This document shows positions 53,541-63,551 of a stretch of DNA of 64,000 nt, in pieces. Location of the stretch: positions 1 to 64,000 of the forward strand of contig JADGFD010000004.1 of NCBI GenBank assembly GCA_016744015.1. The letters are read 5' to 3'. Positions within the stretch are counted from its first letter, which is position 1, and every line of letters begins with the position of its first letter. The translations under genes and the position numbers were made by a program. The notes beneath the pieces were generated by a model. The model was not told the DNA's origin and searched no databases. It worked only from the letters and a program-made list of their open reading frames with translations. This stretch comes from Paracoccaceae bacterium. GTDB taxonomy: Bacteria; Pseudomonadota; Alphaproteobacteria; Rhodobacterales; Rhodobacteraceae.

Positions 53541-55421
53541 ATGACTGAAACGCGCAAAAAGAAATCCGGTGTTTTTGTCTGGGCTGTGATGGGCTTTCTC
53601 ATCCTTGGCCTTGGTGGCTTTGGCCTGACAGGCGCGTTTCAAACCAGCGGCGGCAGCACGGTGGCCTCGGTGGGTGATGAGGAAATCTCGGCAGATAGCT
53701 ACCTCAATACACTTCAGCAAGATTTGCAGCGCGCTTCACAGCAATTCGGCCAAAATATTACGCTCGACCAAGCGCGGCTTTTCGGGATTGACCAATCAAG
53801 CCTGCGCCGCCAGCTTACGCTTGCGGCCCTGACCAACGAGGCCAAGCGGCTTAACCTTTCCGTGGGGGATGAGGCCGTGCGCGAGGCCTTGCTTGCGAGC
53901 CCCGCGTTTCAAATCACCAATGGGGTGTTTTCAGAAGCCGCCTATGATCTTGTGCTTAACCAGCAGCGCATGACTCGCGAAGAATACGAAACTTTACTCC
54001 GCAACGACCAAACGCAAAACGTGATGAGTGGCGCGATTTCCGGCGCCATTGGCCCGCAGGAAACCGCCGCCCGCGTGCTGCTGGATTTTGTGGGCGAAAC
54101 ACGGGATGTTATCTGGGCCGAAATAGATGCTTCTGTGCTCCCGAGCGCGGTCGAAACGCCTGACGAGACCGCAGTCAAGGGTTTTTATGATGCCAATCCA
54201 GAAGCCTTTACCACCCCCGAAACCCGCAAAATAACCTATGCAATGCTAACGCCCGCAATGCTGGCCGCTGATGTCGAGATTTCTGACGAGGCCATTCAGG
54301 AGGTTTATGACGCGCAGGCAGATTTTTACAACACACCTGAGCGGCGGATTGTGGACCGGATCATTTTTGGCAATGCCGATGACGCGGCCGCGGCCATGGC
54401 GCAGCTAAATTCAGGCGAAGCCAGTTTCGAAGATATCGCCGCCGAGCGCAACCTGACCGCCAATGAATATGCCGTGGGCGTGGTGCGGGCCAACCAGCTT
54501 TCCACCGCGGCCGCCGAGCTGCTTTTTGCCAGCAGCGAGCCCGGGCTTTATGGCCCGGTAGCCGCCACACTTGGCCCGGCTATTTTCAGAGTTAATGCTG
54601 CGCTTGATGGCAATACCGTGCCGCTGGAAGAAGCCCGCGGGGATATCCGCGATGCTTTGGCTACAGAACAGGCCGAAACCCTCATGCTGACAAAAATCGG
54701 TGATATTGATGACCTGATTGCAGGCGGAGCATCTCTGGAAGAACTGGCAGACGAAACCGATATGGTGCTTTTCACCATTGACTATAACACGGACTCTGCC
54801 GAAGACGTTACCACCGACCCCGCCTTCAACCTTGAGGCCGTAACGGCGGAAGTTGCGGAAGAGCGAGACCTGATCGAGTTGGAGAATAACGGCATATTGG
54901 CGCTGCGCGTCGATGAGGTTATCCCCGCCACCCTGCGCAGCCTTGAAGACGCACGCGCGCAAGCGGTTGAGGGTGCCACGGCAGCGGCGACCTTGCTGAA
55001 AGTGCAAGATTATGCGGATGAGTTGGTGGCACAAATCGAAGCGGGGGCTGACCTTTCGGCCACGCTAGGCGCACTTGGCATTACGCCCCACATTGATGCG
55101 CGCGTTACCCGCACAGCGCCGCCCGCTGGCCTGTCTCCGCTGCTGGCGCAAGAGATGTTTATCCAAAATGAAGGCAAGACCAAAGCGTACGAGACAGACG
55201 CTGGCGCGATCATCATTGAAGTAAGCCGCGTTCAGGCGTTTGACCCGCTCTCAGACGACGGCAAGACCTTCCTTGCACAGGCACAGACCCAGATTGAAGA
55301 GGATATTGCCTCGGACGTTTACATCCTGTTTGCCAATGGCTTGCTTGGTGGCGCCGAAGTTACGGTGAACCAAGGCATGATTGACCAAATTCTTGCGAGC
55401 CTCGGCGGCAATGGGTACTAA
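53541..55421 (+). CDS. ppiD: PpiD-like periplasmic folding factor (SurA_N domain)
   Basis: A 626-residue inner-membrane-anchored chaperone/peptidyl-prolyl isomerase. A Lys-rich start (TETRKKKSGVFVW) and one membrane helix (AVMGFLILGLGGFGLTGAF) precede a SurA_N-type chaperone region (about 45-170) and a parvulin-like part (around 240-350). It probably helps outer-membrane and periplasmic proteins fold. The ATG at 53541 (MTETRKKK) is preferred over one three codons upstream. It is three bases from trpE, a ppiD-trpE arrangement familiar from Rhodobacterales. Confidence 0.9.
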   Translation: MTETRKKKSGVFVWAVMGFLILGLGGFGLTGAFQTSGGSTVASVGDEEISADSYLNTLQQDLQRASQQFGQNITLDQARLFGIDQSSLRRQLTLAALTNEAKRLNLSVGDEAVREALLASPAFQITNGVFSEAAYDLVLNQQRMTREEYETLLRNDQTQNVMSGAISGAIGPQETAARVLLDFVGETRDVIWAEIDASVLPSAVETPDETAVKGFYDANPEAFTTPETRKITYAMLTPAMLAADVEISDEAIQEVYDAQADFYNTPERRIVDRIIFGNADDAAAAMAQLNSGEASFEDIAAERNLTANEYAVGVVRANQLSTAAAELLFASSEPGLYGPVAATLGPAIFRVNAALDGNTVPLEEARGDIRDALATEQAETLMLTKIGDIDDLIAGGASLEELADETDMVLFTIDYNTDSAEDVTTDPAFNLEAVTAEVAEERDLIELENNGILALRVDEVIPATLRSLEDARAQAVEGATAAATLLKVQDYADELVAQIEAGADLSATLGALGITPHIDARVTRTAPPAGLSPLLAQEMFIQNEGKTKAYETDAGAIIIEVSRVQAFDPLSDDGKTFLAQAQTQIEEDIASDVYILFANGLLGGAEVTVNQGMIDQILASLGGNGY

Positions 55422-55424
55422 CCT

Positions 55425-56936
55425 ATGAGCCTGAACCCTGCCTTTTCCGACTTTGAGAAAGCCTTTAATGCAGGGCAAAATCAGGTGGTTTGGTCACGCA
55501 TAGTAGCGGATCTGGATACACCGGTTTCGCTGATGTTAAAGCTGACGCAGGGACGCAAGGATAGCTTTATTCTTGAATCGGTAACTGGTGGCGAAGTACG
55601 CGGGCGCTATTCAATTATCGGCATGAAGCCAGACCTGATTTGGCAGTGCCACGGCACCAAGGCCAGCCTAAACCGCGATGCTCGGTTTAACGAGGATGCT
55701 TTTGTGGAGGAGGCAACGGACCCGCTGACCTCGCTTCGCGCCCTGCTCGCCGAAAGCAAAATTGAGCTACCTGAGGAACTGCCGCCTATGTCGGCGGGGC
55801 TATTTGGCTTTTTGGGATATGATATGATTAGGCTGGTGGAGCACCTGCCCAACGTGAACCCGGATCCGATTGGCTTGCCGGATGCGGTAATGCAGCGGCC
55901 ATCGGTTGTGGTGGTGGTTGACGGGGTCAAGGGTGAGGTGATTGTGATTTCGCCGGCATGGGCCAATTCGGGCCTGACGGCGCGCGCGGCCTATGCCCAA
56001 GCCGCTGAACGGGTGGCCGACGCCCTGCGTGAGCTGGACCGCCCCGCGGTGGCGGGGATTAACGAGGTTTCAGAGGTGGCCCCTTCTGAACCTGTCAGCA
56101 ATATGAGCAAAGACACCTATTTCGAGATGGTCGAAAAGGCCAAAGAATACATCCGTGCGGGGGATATCTTTCAGGTGGTGCCTTCGCAGCGCTGGTCACA
56201 AGATTTTACACTGCCGCCCTTTACGCTATATCGCGCATTGCGGCGCACCAACCCCTCGCCCTATATGTTTTATTTCAATTTTGGCAATTATCAGGTGGTG
56301 GGAGCCAGCCCCGAGATTTTGGTGCAAGTGGCAGGTGAGCGGGTGACCATTCGCCCGATTGCAGGCACGCGCAAGCGCGGGGCGAACGAGGCCGAAGATG
56401 TGGCGCTGGAGCAGGATTTGCTGGCCGACCCAAAGGAATGCGCGGAGCATCTGATGTTGCTTGACCTGGGCCGCAATGACGTGGGCCGTGTAGCCAAAAT
56501 TGGCACGGTGGACCCAAATGAGCAGTTCATTATTGAGCGCTATAGCCACGTGATGCATATTGTTTCCAACGTAAATGGCCAGCTTTCTGATGAGCATGAC
56601 GCGCTTTCAGCCCTGCTGGCGGGCTTGCCTGCGGGCACGGTTTCAGGCGCACCCAAAGTGCGGGCGATGGAAATTATTGACGAGCTGGAAAGCGAAAAGC
56701 GAGGCGTTTATGGCGGCGGCGTTGGCTATTTTTCCTGCAATGGAGATATGGATATCTGCATCGCCCTGCGCACAGCGGTGATAAGTGATCAAACGCTCTA
56801 TGTGCAGGCCGGTGGTGGCATTGTCTATGACAGTGACCCCGAGGCGGAATTTGAGGAAACAGTCAACAAATCCAAAGCCTTGAAGCAAGCCGCCCATGAG
56901 GCCGCTCTTTTTGGCAGCACAAGCGGAAACCGCTAA
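55425..56936 (+). CDS. trpE: Anthranilate synthase component I
   Basis: A 503-residue chorismate-using enzyme that makes anthranilate with TrpG. The catalytic half has RPIAGTRKRGANEAED near residue 310, LMLDLGRNDVGRVA near 345, HVMHIVSNVNGQLSDEHD near 370 and the C-terminal YFSCNGDMDICIALRT. The N-terminal half carries the LLKLTQGRKDSFILESV-like regulatory site for tryptophan (seen here as LMLKLTQGRKDSFILESV). Its ATG is three bases after the ppiD stop, so no leader peptide precedes it. It converges with an ArsR-type gene, overlapping by four bases. trpG is 2.8 kb away. Confidence 0.96.
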   Translation: MSLNPAFSDFEKAFNAGQNQVVWSRIVADLDTPVSLMLKLTQGRKDSFILESVTGGEVRGRYSIIGMKPDLIWQCHGTKASLNRDARFNEDAFVEEATDPLTSLRALLAESKIELPEELPPMSAGLFGFLGYDMIRLVEHLPNVNPDPIGLPDAVMQRPSVVVVVDGVKGEVIVISPAWANSGLTARAAYAQAAERVADALRELDRPAVAGINEVSEVAPSEPVSNMSKDTYFEMVEKAKEYIRAGDIFQVVPSQRWSQDFTLPPFTLYRALRRTNPSPYMFYFNFGNYQVVGASPEILVQVAGERVTIRPIAGTRKRGANEAEDVALEQDLLADPKECAEHLMLLDLGRNDVGRVAKIGTVDPNEQFIIERYSHVMHIVSNVNGQLSDEHDALSALLAGLPAGTVSGAPKVRAMEIIDELESEKRGVYGGGVGYFSCNGDMDICIALRTAVISDQTLYVQAGGGIVYDSDPEAEFEETVNKSKALKQAAHEAALFGSTSGNR

Positions 56937-57205
56937 GGGGCTGGAAATGCGGCAAAAGGCGCTGTGTTTAGCCGCAGCCATGTTTCTACCCCTTTGATTT
57001 TACGGTCTAAAATTCGGCCCTCTTGCATTTTTTTGAGATGAAACGCGAGGGTGGTAGGGGTGAGGCCCGTGCGCTTTTTCAGGTGATGAAATGCCATTCC
57101 TTCCCACCCTGCATCTTGCAATATCTGAAATAACATTTGCCGTCGCGGGTGCGAGAGCGCAGTAAATAGCGCCGCTAAGGACTCCTGCTTAGCTGTTGGT
57201 TTCAT
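56933..57205 (-). CDS. ArsR-family winged-helix regulator without cysteines
   Basis: A 90-residue ArsR-type regulator: ALFTALSHPRRQMLFQILQD at residues 12-32 and the recognition helix GLTPTTLAFHLKKMQEG near 47-63. It has no Cys, so the classic metal- or thiol-sensing sites are absent and another signal must be sensed. It diverges from a TDT-family transporter across 228 bases that contain a 10-bp palindrome (ATTCTAGAAT), so it probably controls itself and the transporter. Confidence 0.85.
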   Translation of the reverse strand: MKPTAKQESLAALFTALSHPRRQMLFQILQDAGWEGMAFHHLKKRTGLTPTTLAFHLKKMQEGRILDRKIKGVETWLRLNTAPFAAFPAP

Positions 57206-57219
57206 GACATATTCCTTCG

Positions 57220-57229
57220 ATTCTAGAAT
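57220..57229 (+). promoter_or_regulatory. Palindrome in the ArsR-transporter gap
   Basis: ATTCTAGAAT lies 15 bases before the ArsR-type gene's ATG in an AT-rich divergent region. It is a plausible operator for this regulator, but short. The rest of the 228-base gap shows no other clear structure. Confidence 0.35.
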
Positions 57230-57433
57230 TTATTCACCTAGGTTAATAGGTTAAGCTAAAGATTGTGTTACCAGCAAAATTTGAGGGCTGTAGTCAGCGG
57301 AGGCAAAAGGGGAGGCCGGTCATTGAAATTGACTCATCATCATCAAAGTCAGTTGCAAACGCTCAAAGCGTCAGCAAAAAACTTGATCTAACTCAATTTA
57401 TGCCTAAGCTGACCAAAAACAGCGAGGACAGTT

Positions 57434-58396
57434 ATGCTTTTAGACACCCCCCTTTGGCGGCAAACCCCACCTGCCGCCTTTCCGGTTTGCCTTGGTTTCT
57501 TGGCACTTGGCATAGCCTGGCAGCACGCCGTAGATATCTTACCATGGGTCTCAGAAGACATGAGCCACCTGTTGCTGGCCGCCGCAACGGGATATTTCCT
57601 TTGGTTTTTCGGGTTTTACCTCGCCAAAATCATCGCCCGCCCATCGGTTCTATTCGAGGACATGCGCACGCCACCCGCCCGCGCAGGTATTGCGGCCATG
57701 GCCATGTCAATGATGCTGCTGGCCTTGGCGCTCCTGCCATTTAACCTTTATGTGCCCCAAGTATGGTGGACAGGGGTTACGCTGCAAATCCTGGCCTCTG
57801 CCATTGTTCTATATGCCATCTGGCAAGACCCGCCAGAAAAACGCCATTTTTCAACCTTTCAATACCTCACCTTTGTCGGGCCGGTGGTAGGGCCGTTTAC
57901 CGGAGTGCCGCTGGGCTATATCTGGCAAAGCTATTGGCTGATAATGGCTTCGCTTGTGGCCTACGCAATCGTCACAATCGGGATTTTTTTGACCTTAAAA
58001 AAAGACCCTACTCCCAAAGCTCTACGCCCTTCTAACACCATCTTTCTGGCCCCGCTTTGCATGTTTGCCCTTGGGTTTAATGCGCTTGGGTATCAGGATA
58101 TATTTGGTTATTTTTACTGGGCGAGCAACATTGCAGCCGTGATCCTGCTTTTGATGGCGCCTTGGATGATGCGCGGCGGATATACACCGGTTTGGGGCGC
58201 CTTTACCTTTCCTGTGGCCGCGTTTTTGAATGTGCAGCTGGTTGCGCTCGCAAATGATTATGGCACCATTGCTTTGGTTGGCACGTATGCGGCGATGGCC
58301 ATTGGCACGCCGATGATTTTTTACATGGTGTATCGCACAGTTATGGAGTGGGTAACGGGCGACCTTGCCAGAAAATCACACGCCGCTTCGGCTTAG
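57434..58396 (+). CDS. TDT/SLAC1-family transporter
   Basis: A 320-residue integral membrane protein with about ten spans, resembling the tellurite-resistance/dicarboxylate transporter (TehA/SLAC1) family of anion channels and exporters. Spans include FPVCLGFLALGIAWQHAV at the start and VGPFTGVPLGYIWQSYW near residue 160. Family members move C4-dicarboxylates, sulfite, chloride or nitrate; the ion is not predictable here. It is divergent from the ArsR-type gene and stands between trpE and trpG, with its own promoter region. Confidence 0.8.
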   Translation: MLLDTPLWRQTPPAAFPVCLGFLALGIAWQHAVDILPWVSEDMSHLLLAAATGYFLWFFGFYLAKIIARPSVLFEDMRTPPARAGIAAMAMSMMLLALALLPFNLYVPQVWWTGVTLQILASAIVLYAIWQDPPEKRHFSTFQYLTFVGPVVGPFTGVPLGYIWQSYWLIMASLVAYAIVTIGIFLTLKKDPTPKALRPSNTIFLAPLCMFALGFNALGYQDIFGYFYWASNIAAVILLLMAPWMMRGGYTPVWGAFTFPVAAFLNVQLVALANDYGTIALVGTYAAMAIGTPMIFYMVYRTVMEWVTGDLARKSHAASA

Positions 58397-58426
58397 CGAG
58401 TAAACAAAGCGGCGCGTGTGGTGAGA

Positions 58427-59587
58427 TTAGTTTGACGGGCGTTGTAACACCACACTCACCGGCACAATCTCGACTTGGCCGGCTCTGGCAGACTGGAACC
58501 AGCGCAGGAGCGCGGCAATCGTGGTCGGGCGGGTTTTTGCAAAAATAATCGCACGGTCATTAGTGCCCGCCACAAAGGCGGCTTGGTTGAGCGCTTGGAT
58601 GATCAGCTCTTCATCCTGCAATTCATCTGAAATTTGCAGCGCACTCCCAAATAACACACCTGCCTCTTCGGCCTGCGACCGCGCCACAAGCTCACCGTTT
58701 TTGGCAAAAGTTATGAGCCCAAGGCCAGCTGGCTTACTGGTTTCTATAACCACCTGCATGGAATCACGGTTTAGCATCAACGCGGGGGTGCTGGCATCCA
58801 TAAGTGCAACCGCTACAGGCACATTTTGCATGAAACGCGCGATGTTTTCGGCCACGCCTTCCGTGCGGCTAGCGCCTTCAGGAATGAGGGCAACCACCTC
58901 AAACCCCTCCCCTCGGATAGATTGCGCGGTGATGCTGTTCTCGATATTTGCTGGCACGGCAAAGGAGATGGGCACGCCTGAATCCACCAATGGTTGGAGC
59001 GAGGCTTCCAAGGTATCTTCCAGCACAATAGCCATCATTGGCTTGCTGGTATCACCTGAAAATGCGGTGGCAAACACCTCAATCGCGGGGCCAGAAACGC
59101 CACTTCCCAATTCAGATGGGGGCGCTACGGTGGTATTGGATGCAACTTCTGCTGCTGTGGTAACAGGCACTGTTGTATCCGCACCGGGTGCGGCTGTTTC
59201 TTGTGTTGGGGTGCCGATATCGGGCACATCTGCGGGCTCTGTTGCGACCGCGGGTTCGCTCACAGCCTCAGTGCTTGCAATTTGCGTGCCAGCAGTGGGC
59301 GCTGGCCCGGAATCTCCAGCCCCGCCAACGGCGATGGTCTCATTTGCACCAACATCTGGCTGGGCGAGCGCAGGCGCGGCAACATCTGGCGCGCTGGCAT
59401 CCGGCACGGTGCTTGAGCCCACAGCATCCATAACCACTGGAGCGCCACTATCAGCGCTTACCATCGGCGCTGGCTCAAGATTGGTTGGAAACAAATAACA
59501 CAAAACTAGATACAACGCTGTGCTGGCAATCAGCCCGTAGATAACTCCTACGAGAAAACCGCCGCCTCGGGTGCTTGACGCCGTCAT
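58427..59587 (-). CDS. Divergent polysaccharide deacetylase family protein
   Basis: A 386-residue membrane-anchored protein. After a short cytosolic start comes one membrane helix (FLVGVIYGLIASTALYLVLC), a 130-residue Ala/Thr/Pro/Val-rich spacer, and a COG2861 domain from about residue 178 (KPMMAIVLEDTLEASLQPLV, FEVVALIPEGASRTE, AVALMDASTPALMLNRDS). The usual metal-binding His residues of real deacetylases are not evident in those motifs. The family's role (envelope-related) is not settled. It diverges from trpG over 114 bases. Confidence 0.85.
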   Translation of the reverse strand: MTASSTRGGGFLVGVIYGLIASTALYLVLCYLFPTNLEPAPMVSADSGAPVVMDAVGSSTVPDASAPDVAAPALAQPDVGANETIAVGGAGDSGPAPTAGTQIASTEAVSEPAVATEPADVPDIGTPTQETAAPGADTTVPVTTAAEVASNTTVAPPSELGSGVSGPAIEVFATAFSGDTSKPMMAIVLEDTLEASLQPLVDSGVPISFAVPANIENSITAQSIRGEGFEVVALIPEGASRTEGVAENIARFMQNVPVAVALMDASTPALMLNRDSMQVVIETSKPAGLGLITFAKNGELVARSQAEEAGVLFGSALQISDELQDEELIIQALNQAAFVAGTNDRAIIFAKTRPTTIAALLRWFQSARAGQVEIVPVSVVLQRPSN

Positions 59588-59701
59588 AGATATTCCTTTG
59601 TTTTCGGGAGTTCCCCTTCTCCCCAGTTCCTGTTAACACTCTATCTTTAAGTTGGGGCGGCTGGAAGCCCTTAGAAAGAATATTTTCGTGAAAGTTGGCT
59701 T

Positions 59702-60283
59702 ATGCTGCTGCTGATAGATAATTACGACAGTTTTACCTATAATCTGGTGCATTATTTGGGTGAGCTTGGCGAGAATGTGCGGGTAAAGCGCAATGACGAG
59801 CTGAGCGTAGCGGAAGCGATGGCTATGAACCCCTCGGCGATTCTATTATCTCCCGGCCCGTGTGACCCTGATCAGGCGGGCATTTGCTGCGCGTTGATCG
59901 AAGCCGCGGCTGCCGCACGCACCCCGCTGATGGGCGTGTGCCTTGGGCATCAAAGCATCGGGCAGGTTTTTGGTGGTAAGGTTGTGCGGGCTGATCAAAT
60001 AATGCACGGAAAGATTGATGCGATTTCGCACACGGGCAACGGAGTGTTTGCTGGTTTGCCCAGCCCGTTTAAGGCCACGCGCTATCATTCACTTACCGTT
60101 GCGCCGGAAAGCTTACCGGACAGCCTTGAAGTGACGGCGACTGTGGCAGATGGCACAATTATGGGCCTGCAACACCGCGAATTGCCCATCCATGGCGTGC
60201 AATTTCACCCTGAAAGCATTGCCACCGAGCACGGCCATGCCATGCTGAAAAACTTCCTGAACGAGGCCAAGGAGCCAGCATGA
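59702..60283 (+). CDS. trpG: Anthranilate synthase component II (glutamine amidotransferase)
   Basis: A 193-residue class I amidotransferase that supplies ammonia to TrpE, and may also serve PabB. The nucleophile Cys is in [17 protein letters not shown] near residue 80, the His-Glu pair in [14 protein letters not shown] near 165, and the oxyanion loop is [13 protein letters not shown] near 50. It overlaps trpD by four bases (ATGA). It heads a trpGDC-moaC operon. Confidence 0.95.
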   Translation: MLLLIDNYDSFTYNLVHYLGELGENVRVKRNDELSVAEAMAMNPSAILLSPGPCDPDQAGICCALIEAAAAARTPLMGVCLGHQSIGQVFGGKVVRADQIMHGKIDAISHTGNGVFAGLPSPFKATRYHSLTVAPESLPDSLEVTATVADGTIMGLQHRELPIHGVQFHPESIATEHGHAMLKNFLNEAKEPA

Positions 60284-61293
60284 GCGACGCGCTAAAACCG
60301 ATTATTGCCAAAGCCATTGATGGGCCTTTGACCCGCACCGATGCGCAAATGGCGTTTGACATTATCATGGATGGCACGGCGACGCCCTCGCAAATCGCCG
60401 GTTTTTTGATGGTTTTACGCACCCGTTCCGAAGGGCCAGTCGAAATTACCGCCGCCGCACGGGCGATGCGGGCGCGCTGCAAACCGGTTTCGGCCCCATT
60501 GGGCGCAATGGATATTGTCGGCACGGGCGGCACCGGTAAAGCGACGCTGAATATCTCAACCGCCACGGCCTTTGTGGTGGCGGGCGCGGGGGTGCCTGTG
60601 GCAAAACACGGCAACAAAAACATCTCTTCCCTTTCTGGCGCGGCAGATGCCCTTGGGCAAATGGGCGTAAAGACTATGGTGGAGCCGAAGGTAGTGGAGC
60701 GCGGACTCGCAAAAGCCAATATCGGCTTTATGATGGCCCCGATGCACCACCCTGCGATGCGCCACGTAATGCCCGCGCGGCTAGAGCTTGGCACGCGCAC
60801 TATTTTTAATATCCTCGGGCCGCTAACAAATCCGGCTGGTGTGAAGCGCCAGCTTACCGGCGTTTTCACCCCGCATTTGCTAGTGCACATGGCCGAAACC
60901 CTGCAAGACCTCGGCTCGGAGCGCGCATGGTTGGTGCATGGCTCAGACGGCACCGACGAAATTACCATTTGCGGGCCAACGGCTGTGGCCAAGCTGGAAA
61001 ACGGAGTGATTTTGCAAAGCGAGATCCACCCCGAGGATGCGGGCCTGCCGGTGTATCCGTTTGCCGACATCACTGGCGGCACGCCGGAATATAACGGCAA
61101 AGCCCTCCGGGCAGTGTTGAGCGGTGAAAAAGGTGGCTATCGCGATGCGGTGTTGCTGAATGCCGCCGCGGCACTGGTGATCGCGGATAAGGCTGGCAAC
61201 CTGACAGGTGGTGTTGAAATTGCAGCGGAAAGCATTGATTCTGGCAAGGCGATGAAGGCTGTTGAGGTTTTGGCGCGGGTGACCAGCGCTTAA
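60280..61293 (+). CDS. trpD: Anthranilate phosphoribosyltransferase
   Basis: A 337-residue enzyme joining anthranilate and PRPP. Motifs: [20 protein letters not shown] near residue 80 (PRPP loop), [20 protein letters not shown] near 108, and [20 protein letters not shown] near 177. Length and order are standard. It is coupled to trpG and followed by trpC after 101 bases, in which no strong terminator is seen. Confidence 0.96.
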   Translation: MSDALKPIIAKAIDGPLTRTDAQMAFDIIMDGTATPSQIAGFLMVLRTRSEGPVEITAAARAMRARCKPVSAPLGAMDIVGTGGTGKATLNISTATAFVVAGAGVPVAKHGNKNISSLSGAADALGQMGVKTMVEPKVVERGLAKANIGFMMAPMHHPAMRHVMPARLELGTRTIFNILGPLTNPAGVKRQLTGVFTPHLLVHMAETLQDLGSERAWLVHGSDGTDEITICGPTAVAKLENGVILQSEIHPEDAGLPVYPFADITGGTPEYNGKALRAVLSGEKGGYRDAVLLNAAAALVIADKAGNLTGGVEIAAESIDSGKAMKAVEVLARVTSA

Positions 61294-61394
61294 AAAACGG
61301 CTCCTGCCCGCTGTAGGGCATTGCGTGGATAATGTTTTGCGATGTCTGGAAATCGTAATTGCGTATATGTGGGAAAAGCAGCTACAATCGCCTT

Positions 61395-62186
61395 ATGGAT
61401 ATACTAGACAAAATCAAAGCGTATAAGCTTGAGGAAATTGCGGCGCAGAAGGCCGAGACTTCGCCTTCTGAAATGGATGCTATGGCCAAGGCAGCTAGCC
61501 CTGTGCGCGGGTTTACGGATGCGCTGGTGAAGGCCAGCCAAAGCGGCTATGCGCTGATTGCCGAGGTGAAAAAGGCTAGCCCTTCCAAGGGGTTGATACG
61601 GGCGAACTTTAACCCCGCCGAGATTGCGAAGGCTTACGAGGCGGGCGGGGCAACCTGCCTTTCGGTGCTGACCGACACGCCTTCTTTTCAGGGCGCACCT
61701 GAGTTTCTGGTAGAGGCCCGCGCGGCTACCAGCCGCCCTGCCCTGCGCAAAGATTTTATGTATGACCCGTATCAGGTGGCGCAGGCGCGCGCGTGGGGGG
61801 CTGATTGCATTTTGCTTATTATGGCGAGCATTTCGGATGCGCAGGCGACTGAGCTGGAGGACGCCGCGCTGGGTTGGGGCATGGATGTGCTGGTGGAATC
61901 CCACAACGCCGAGGAGTTGGAGCGTGGGCTGAAGCTGCGCTCGCCCCTGATGGGGGTGAACAACCGGAATTTGAAGACGTTTGAAACCTCGCTTGAGACC
62001 ACCAAAGAGTTGGCGAAGATGATCCCTGAGGATCGGCTGATTATTTCGGAAAGCGGCCTGTTTACGCCCGCTGACCTCGCCGACATGGCCGCACATCGCG
62101 CCCGCACCTTCCTGATTGGCGAAAGCCTGATGCGGCAAGACGATGTGGAATCGGCCACGCGAGCTTTGCTAGAACTGGAGAGCTAA
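61395..62186 (+). CDS. trpC: Indole-3-glycerol phosphate synthase
   Basis: A 263-residue TIM-barrel enzyme that makes indole-3-glycerol phosphate. Conserved segments: [20 protein letters not shown] near residue 56 (catalytic Lys), [20 protein letters not shown] near 93, [20 protein letters not shown] near 117, and [17 protein letters not shown] near 190. The ATG at 61395 matches the family start; an upstream in-frame ATG adds 12 unlike residues. It is not fused to trpF. The moaC ATG immediately follows its stop. Confidence 0.96.
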   Translation: MDILDKIKAYKLEEIAAQKAETSPSEMDAMAKAASPVRGFTDALVKASQSGYALIAEVKKASPSKGLIRANFNPAEIAKAYEAGGATCLSVLTDTPSFQGAPEFLVEARAATSRPALRKDFMYDPYQVAQARAWGADCILLIMASISDAQATELEDAALGWGMDVLVESHNAEELERGLKLRSPLMGVNNRNLKTFETSLETTKELAKMIPEDRLIISESGLFTPADLADMAAHRARTFLIGESLMRQDDVESATRALLELES

Positions 62187-62657
62187 ATGTCTGATTTTAC
62201 TCATTTTGATGAGAGTGGCGCGGCCCATATGGTGGATGTATCGACCAAGGCGACTACCAGCCGCACGGCGATTGCCAAGGGCTTCATTTCGATGCAGCCT
62301 GCGACGCTGGCGATGGTGGCCGAGGGCACGGCCAAAAAGGGTGATGTGCTGGGTGTGGCGCGCTTGGCGGGCATTATGGCCGCCAAAAAAACCCATGATC
62401 TTATTCCGCTTTGCCACCCGCTGGCGCTTTCCAAGGTTGCGGTGGAGCTTGACGTGGCCGAAGGCGGCATTGCCATTACCGCGACCGTGAAAAACACCGG
62501 CCAAACGGGCGTGGAGATGGAGGCACTTACAGCTGTGAGCCTCGCGGCGCTCACGGTTTATGACATGGTGAAAGCGGTGGATAAAACCATGGTGATTTCC
62601 GAAACCCGCCTTGTGCTAAAGGACGGCGGCAAATCGGGCTTATTTGAGGCGGAATGA
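62187..62657 (+). CDS. moaC: Cyclic pyranopterin monophosphate synthase
   Basis: A 156-residue molybdenum-cofactor enzyme that converts the MoaA product to cyclic pyranopterin monophosphate. The signature [18 protein letters not shown] near residue 65 and [20 protein letters not shown] near 112 include the active-site residues; ending [10 protein letters not shown] is typical. It abuts trpC (TAAATG) and overlaps the GIY-YIG gene by four bases. Confidence 0.97.
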   Translation: MSDFTHFDESGAAHMVDVSTKATTSRTAIAKGFISMQPATLAMVAEGTAKKGDVLGVARLAGIMAAKKTHDLIPLCHPLALSKVAVELDVAEGGIAITATVKNTGQTGVEMEALTAVSLAALTVYDMVKAVDKTMVISETRLVLKDGGKSGLFEAE

Positions 62658-63550
62658 TGGGCAAAGGGCGGTCACTAGAGCTATACTTCGTTGACGGAAA
62701 GCCCGACGGTATGCTGACCGCCGAGGTGTTTAACTGGACCGGCCATGTTCTGAAAATTCCGCGCACGCGGATTGCGGATGCGCTAAAACGACCTGAAACC
62801 GAGTATACAGGTGTGTATATTTTGCTGGGAGATGCTGAGGGGCAGCCGCAGGCCTATATTGGTGAGGCGGAGGACCTAAAGGCGCGTATTCGCGGGCATG
62901 TGGCCAAAAAGGACTGGTGGGAAACGGCGGTGCTGATAACGTCTGCCGCCAACAACCTGCATAAAGCCCATGTGAAATATCTGGAAGCTCGGCTGGTGGA
63001 ACTGGCGTTGGAAGCCAAACAGATGCCCTTGGAAAACGGGAATGCGCCAGCGCGGAGTAGCCTGTCCGAGTCTGGCGTGGCCAATATGGAAGGGTTTCTG
63101 GATACGTTGATGATGGTGCTGCCGGCCATTCAGGTGGATATGTTTGTTAATAAGTCTTTTGAAAAAAGCGCAGCTAGATCGACCACAGCTGAATTGCCCC
63201 CCGCTCTTTTTGAGCTATCAACGCCTAAACGCGGTGTTCAGGCTACTGCCGAACTAAGAGATGGCGAGATAGTTGTTTTGGCGGGCTCCATAGCGCGCGC
63301 TCAATGGCCACGAAAACATGGTCTAAACAGAGGATACCAAAAGCTTCACAGCGATTTAATTGAGCTTGAAATGCTGAAAGTATCAGGAGAGCATGCTGTT
63401 TTCGCAAACGACTATGCCTTTTCTAGCCCAAGTGCAGCCGCAGCCATTTTGAACGGCCGAGCCGCCAATGGCCGAACAGCGTGGAAGCTCAAAGGCACCA
63501 ACAAAACCTATGCTGACTGGGAAGCCGAGCAGTTAGAGAAAGACGATTAA
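62654..63550 (+). CDS. GIY-YIG nuclease-like protein with DUF4357-type C-terminus
   Basis: A 298-residue protein. The GIY-YIG domain is at about residues 50-120: [20 protein letters not shown], then [20 protein letters not shown] with the catalytic-type Arg, and [14 protein letters not shown] with the metal-binding Glu. The C-terminal 60 residues ([34 protein letters not shown]) match the DUF4357 pattern. The second methionine is an alternative start. It sits between moaC and moeA, coupled to moaC by ATGA. The family appears in phage and defence contexts, and the biological target is unknown. Confidence 0.87.
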   Translation: MMGKGRSLELYFVDGKPDGMLTAEVFNWTGHVLKIPRTRIADALKRPETEYTGVYILLGDAEGQPQAYIGEAEDLKARIRGHVAKKDWWETAVLITSAANNLHKAHVKYLEARLVELALEAKQMPLENGNAPARSSLSESGVANMEGFLDTLMMVLPAIQVDMFVNKSFEKSAARSTTAELPPALFELSTPKRGVQATAELRDGEIVVLAGSIARAQWPRKHGLNRGYQKLHSDLIELEMLKVSGEHAVFANDYAFSSPSAAAAILNGRAANGRTAWKLKGTNKTYADWEAEQLEKDD

Positions 63551-63551
63551 C

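Noticed and set aside
57265-57744. 159-residue plus-strand frame before and inside the TDT transporter
   Set aside because: Its second half is an alternative frame of the transporter and its first half has no recognisable pattern; the ATG at 57434 fits the family.
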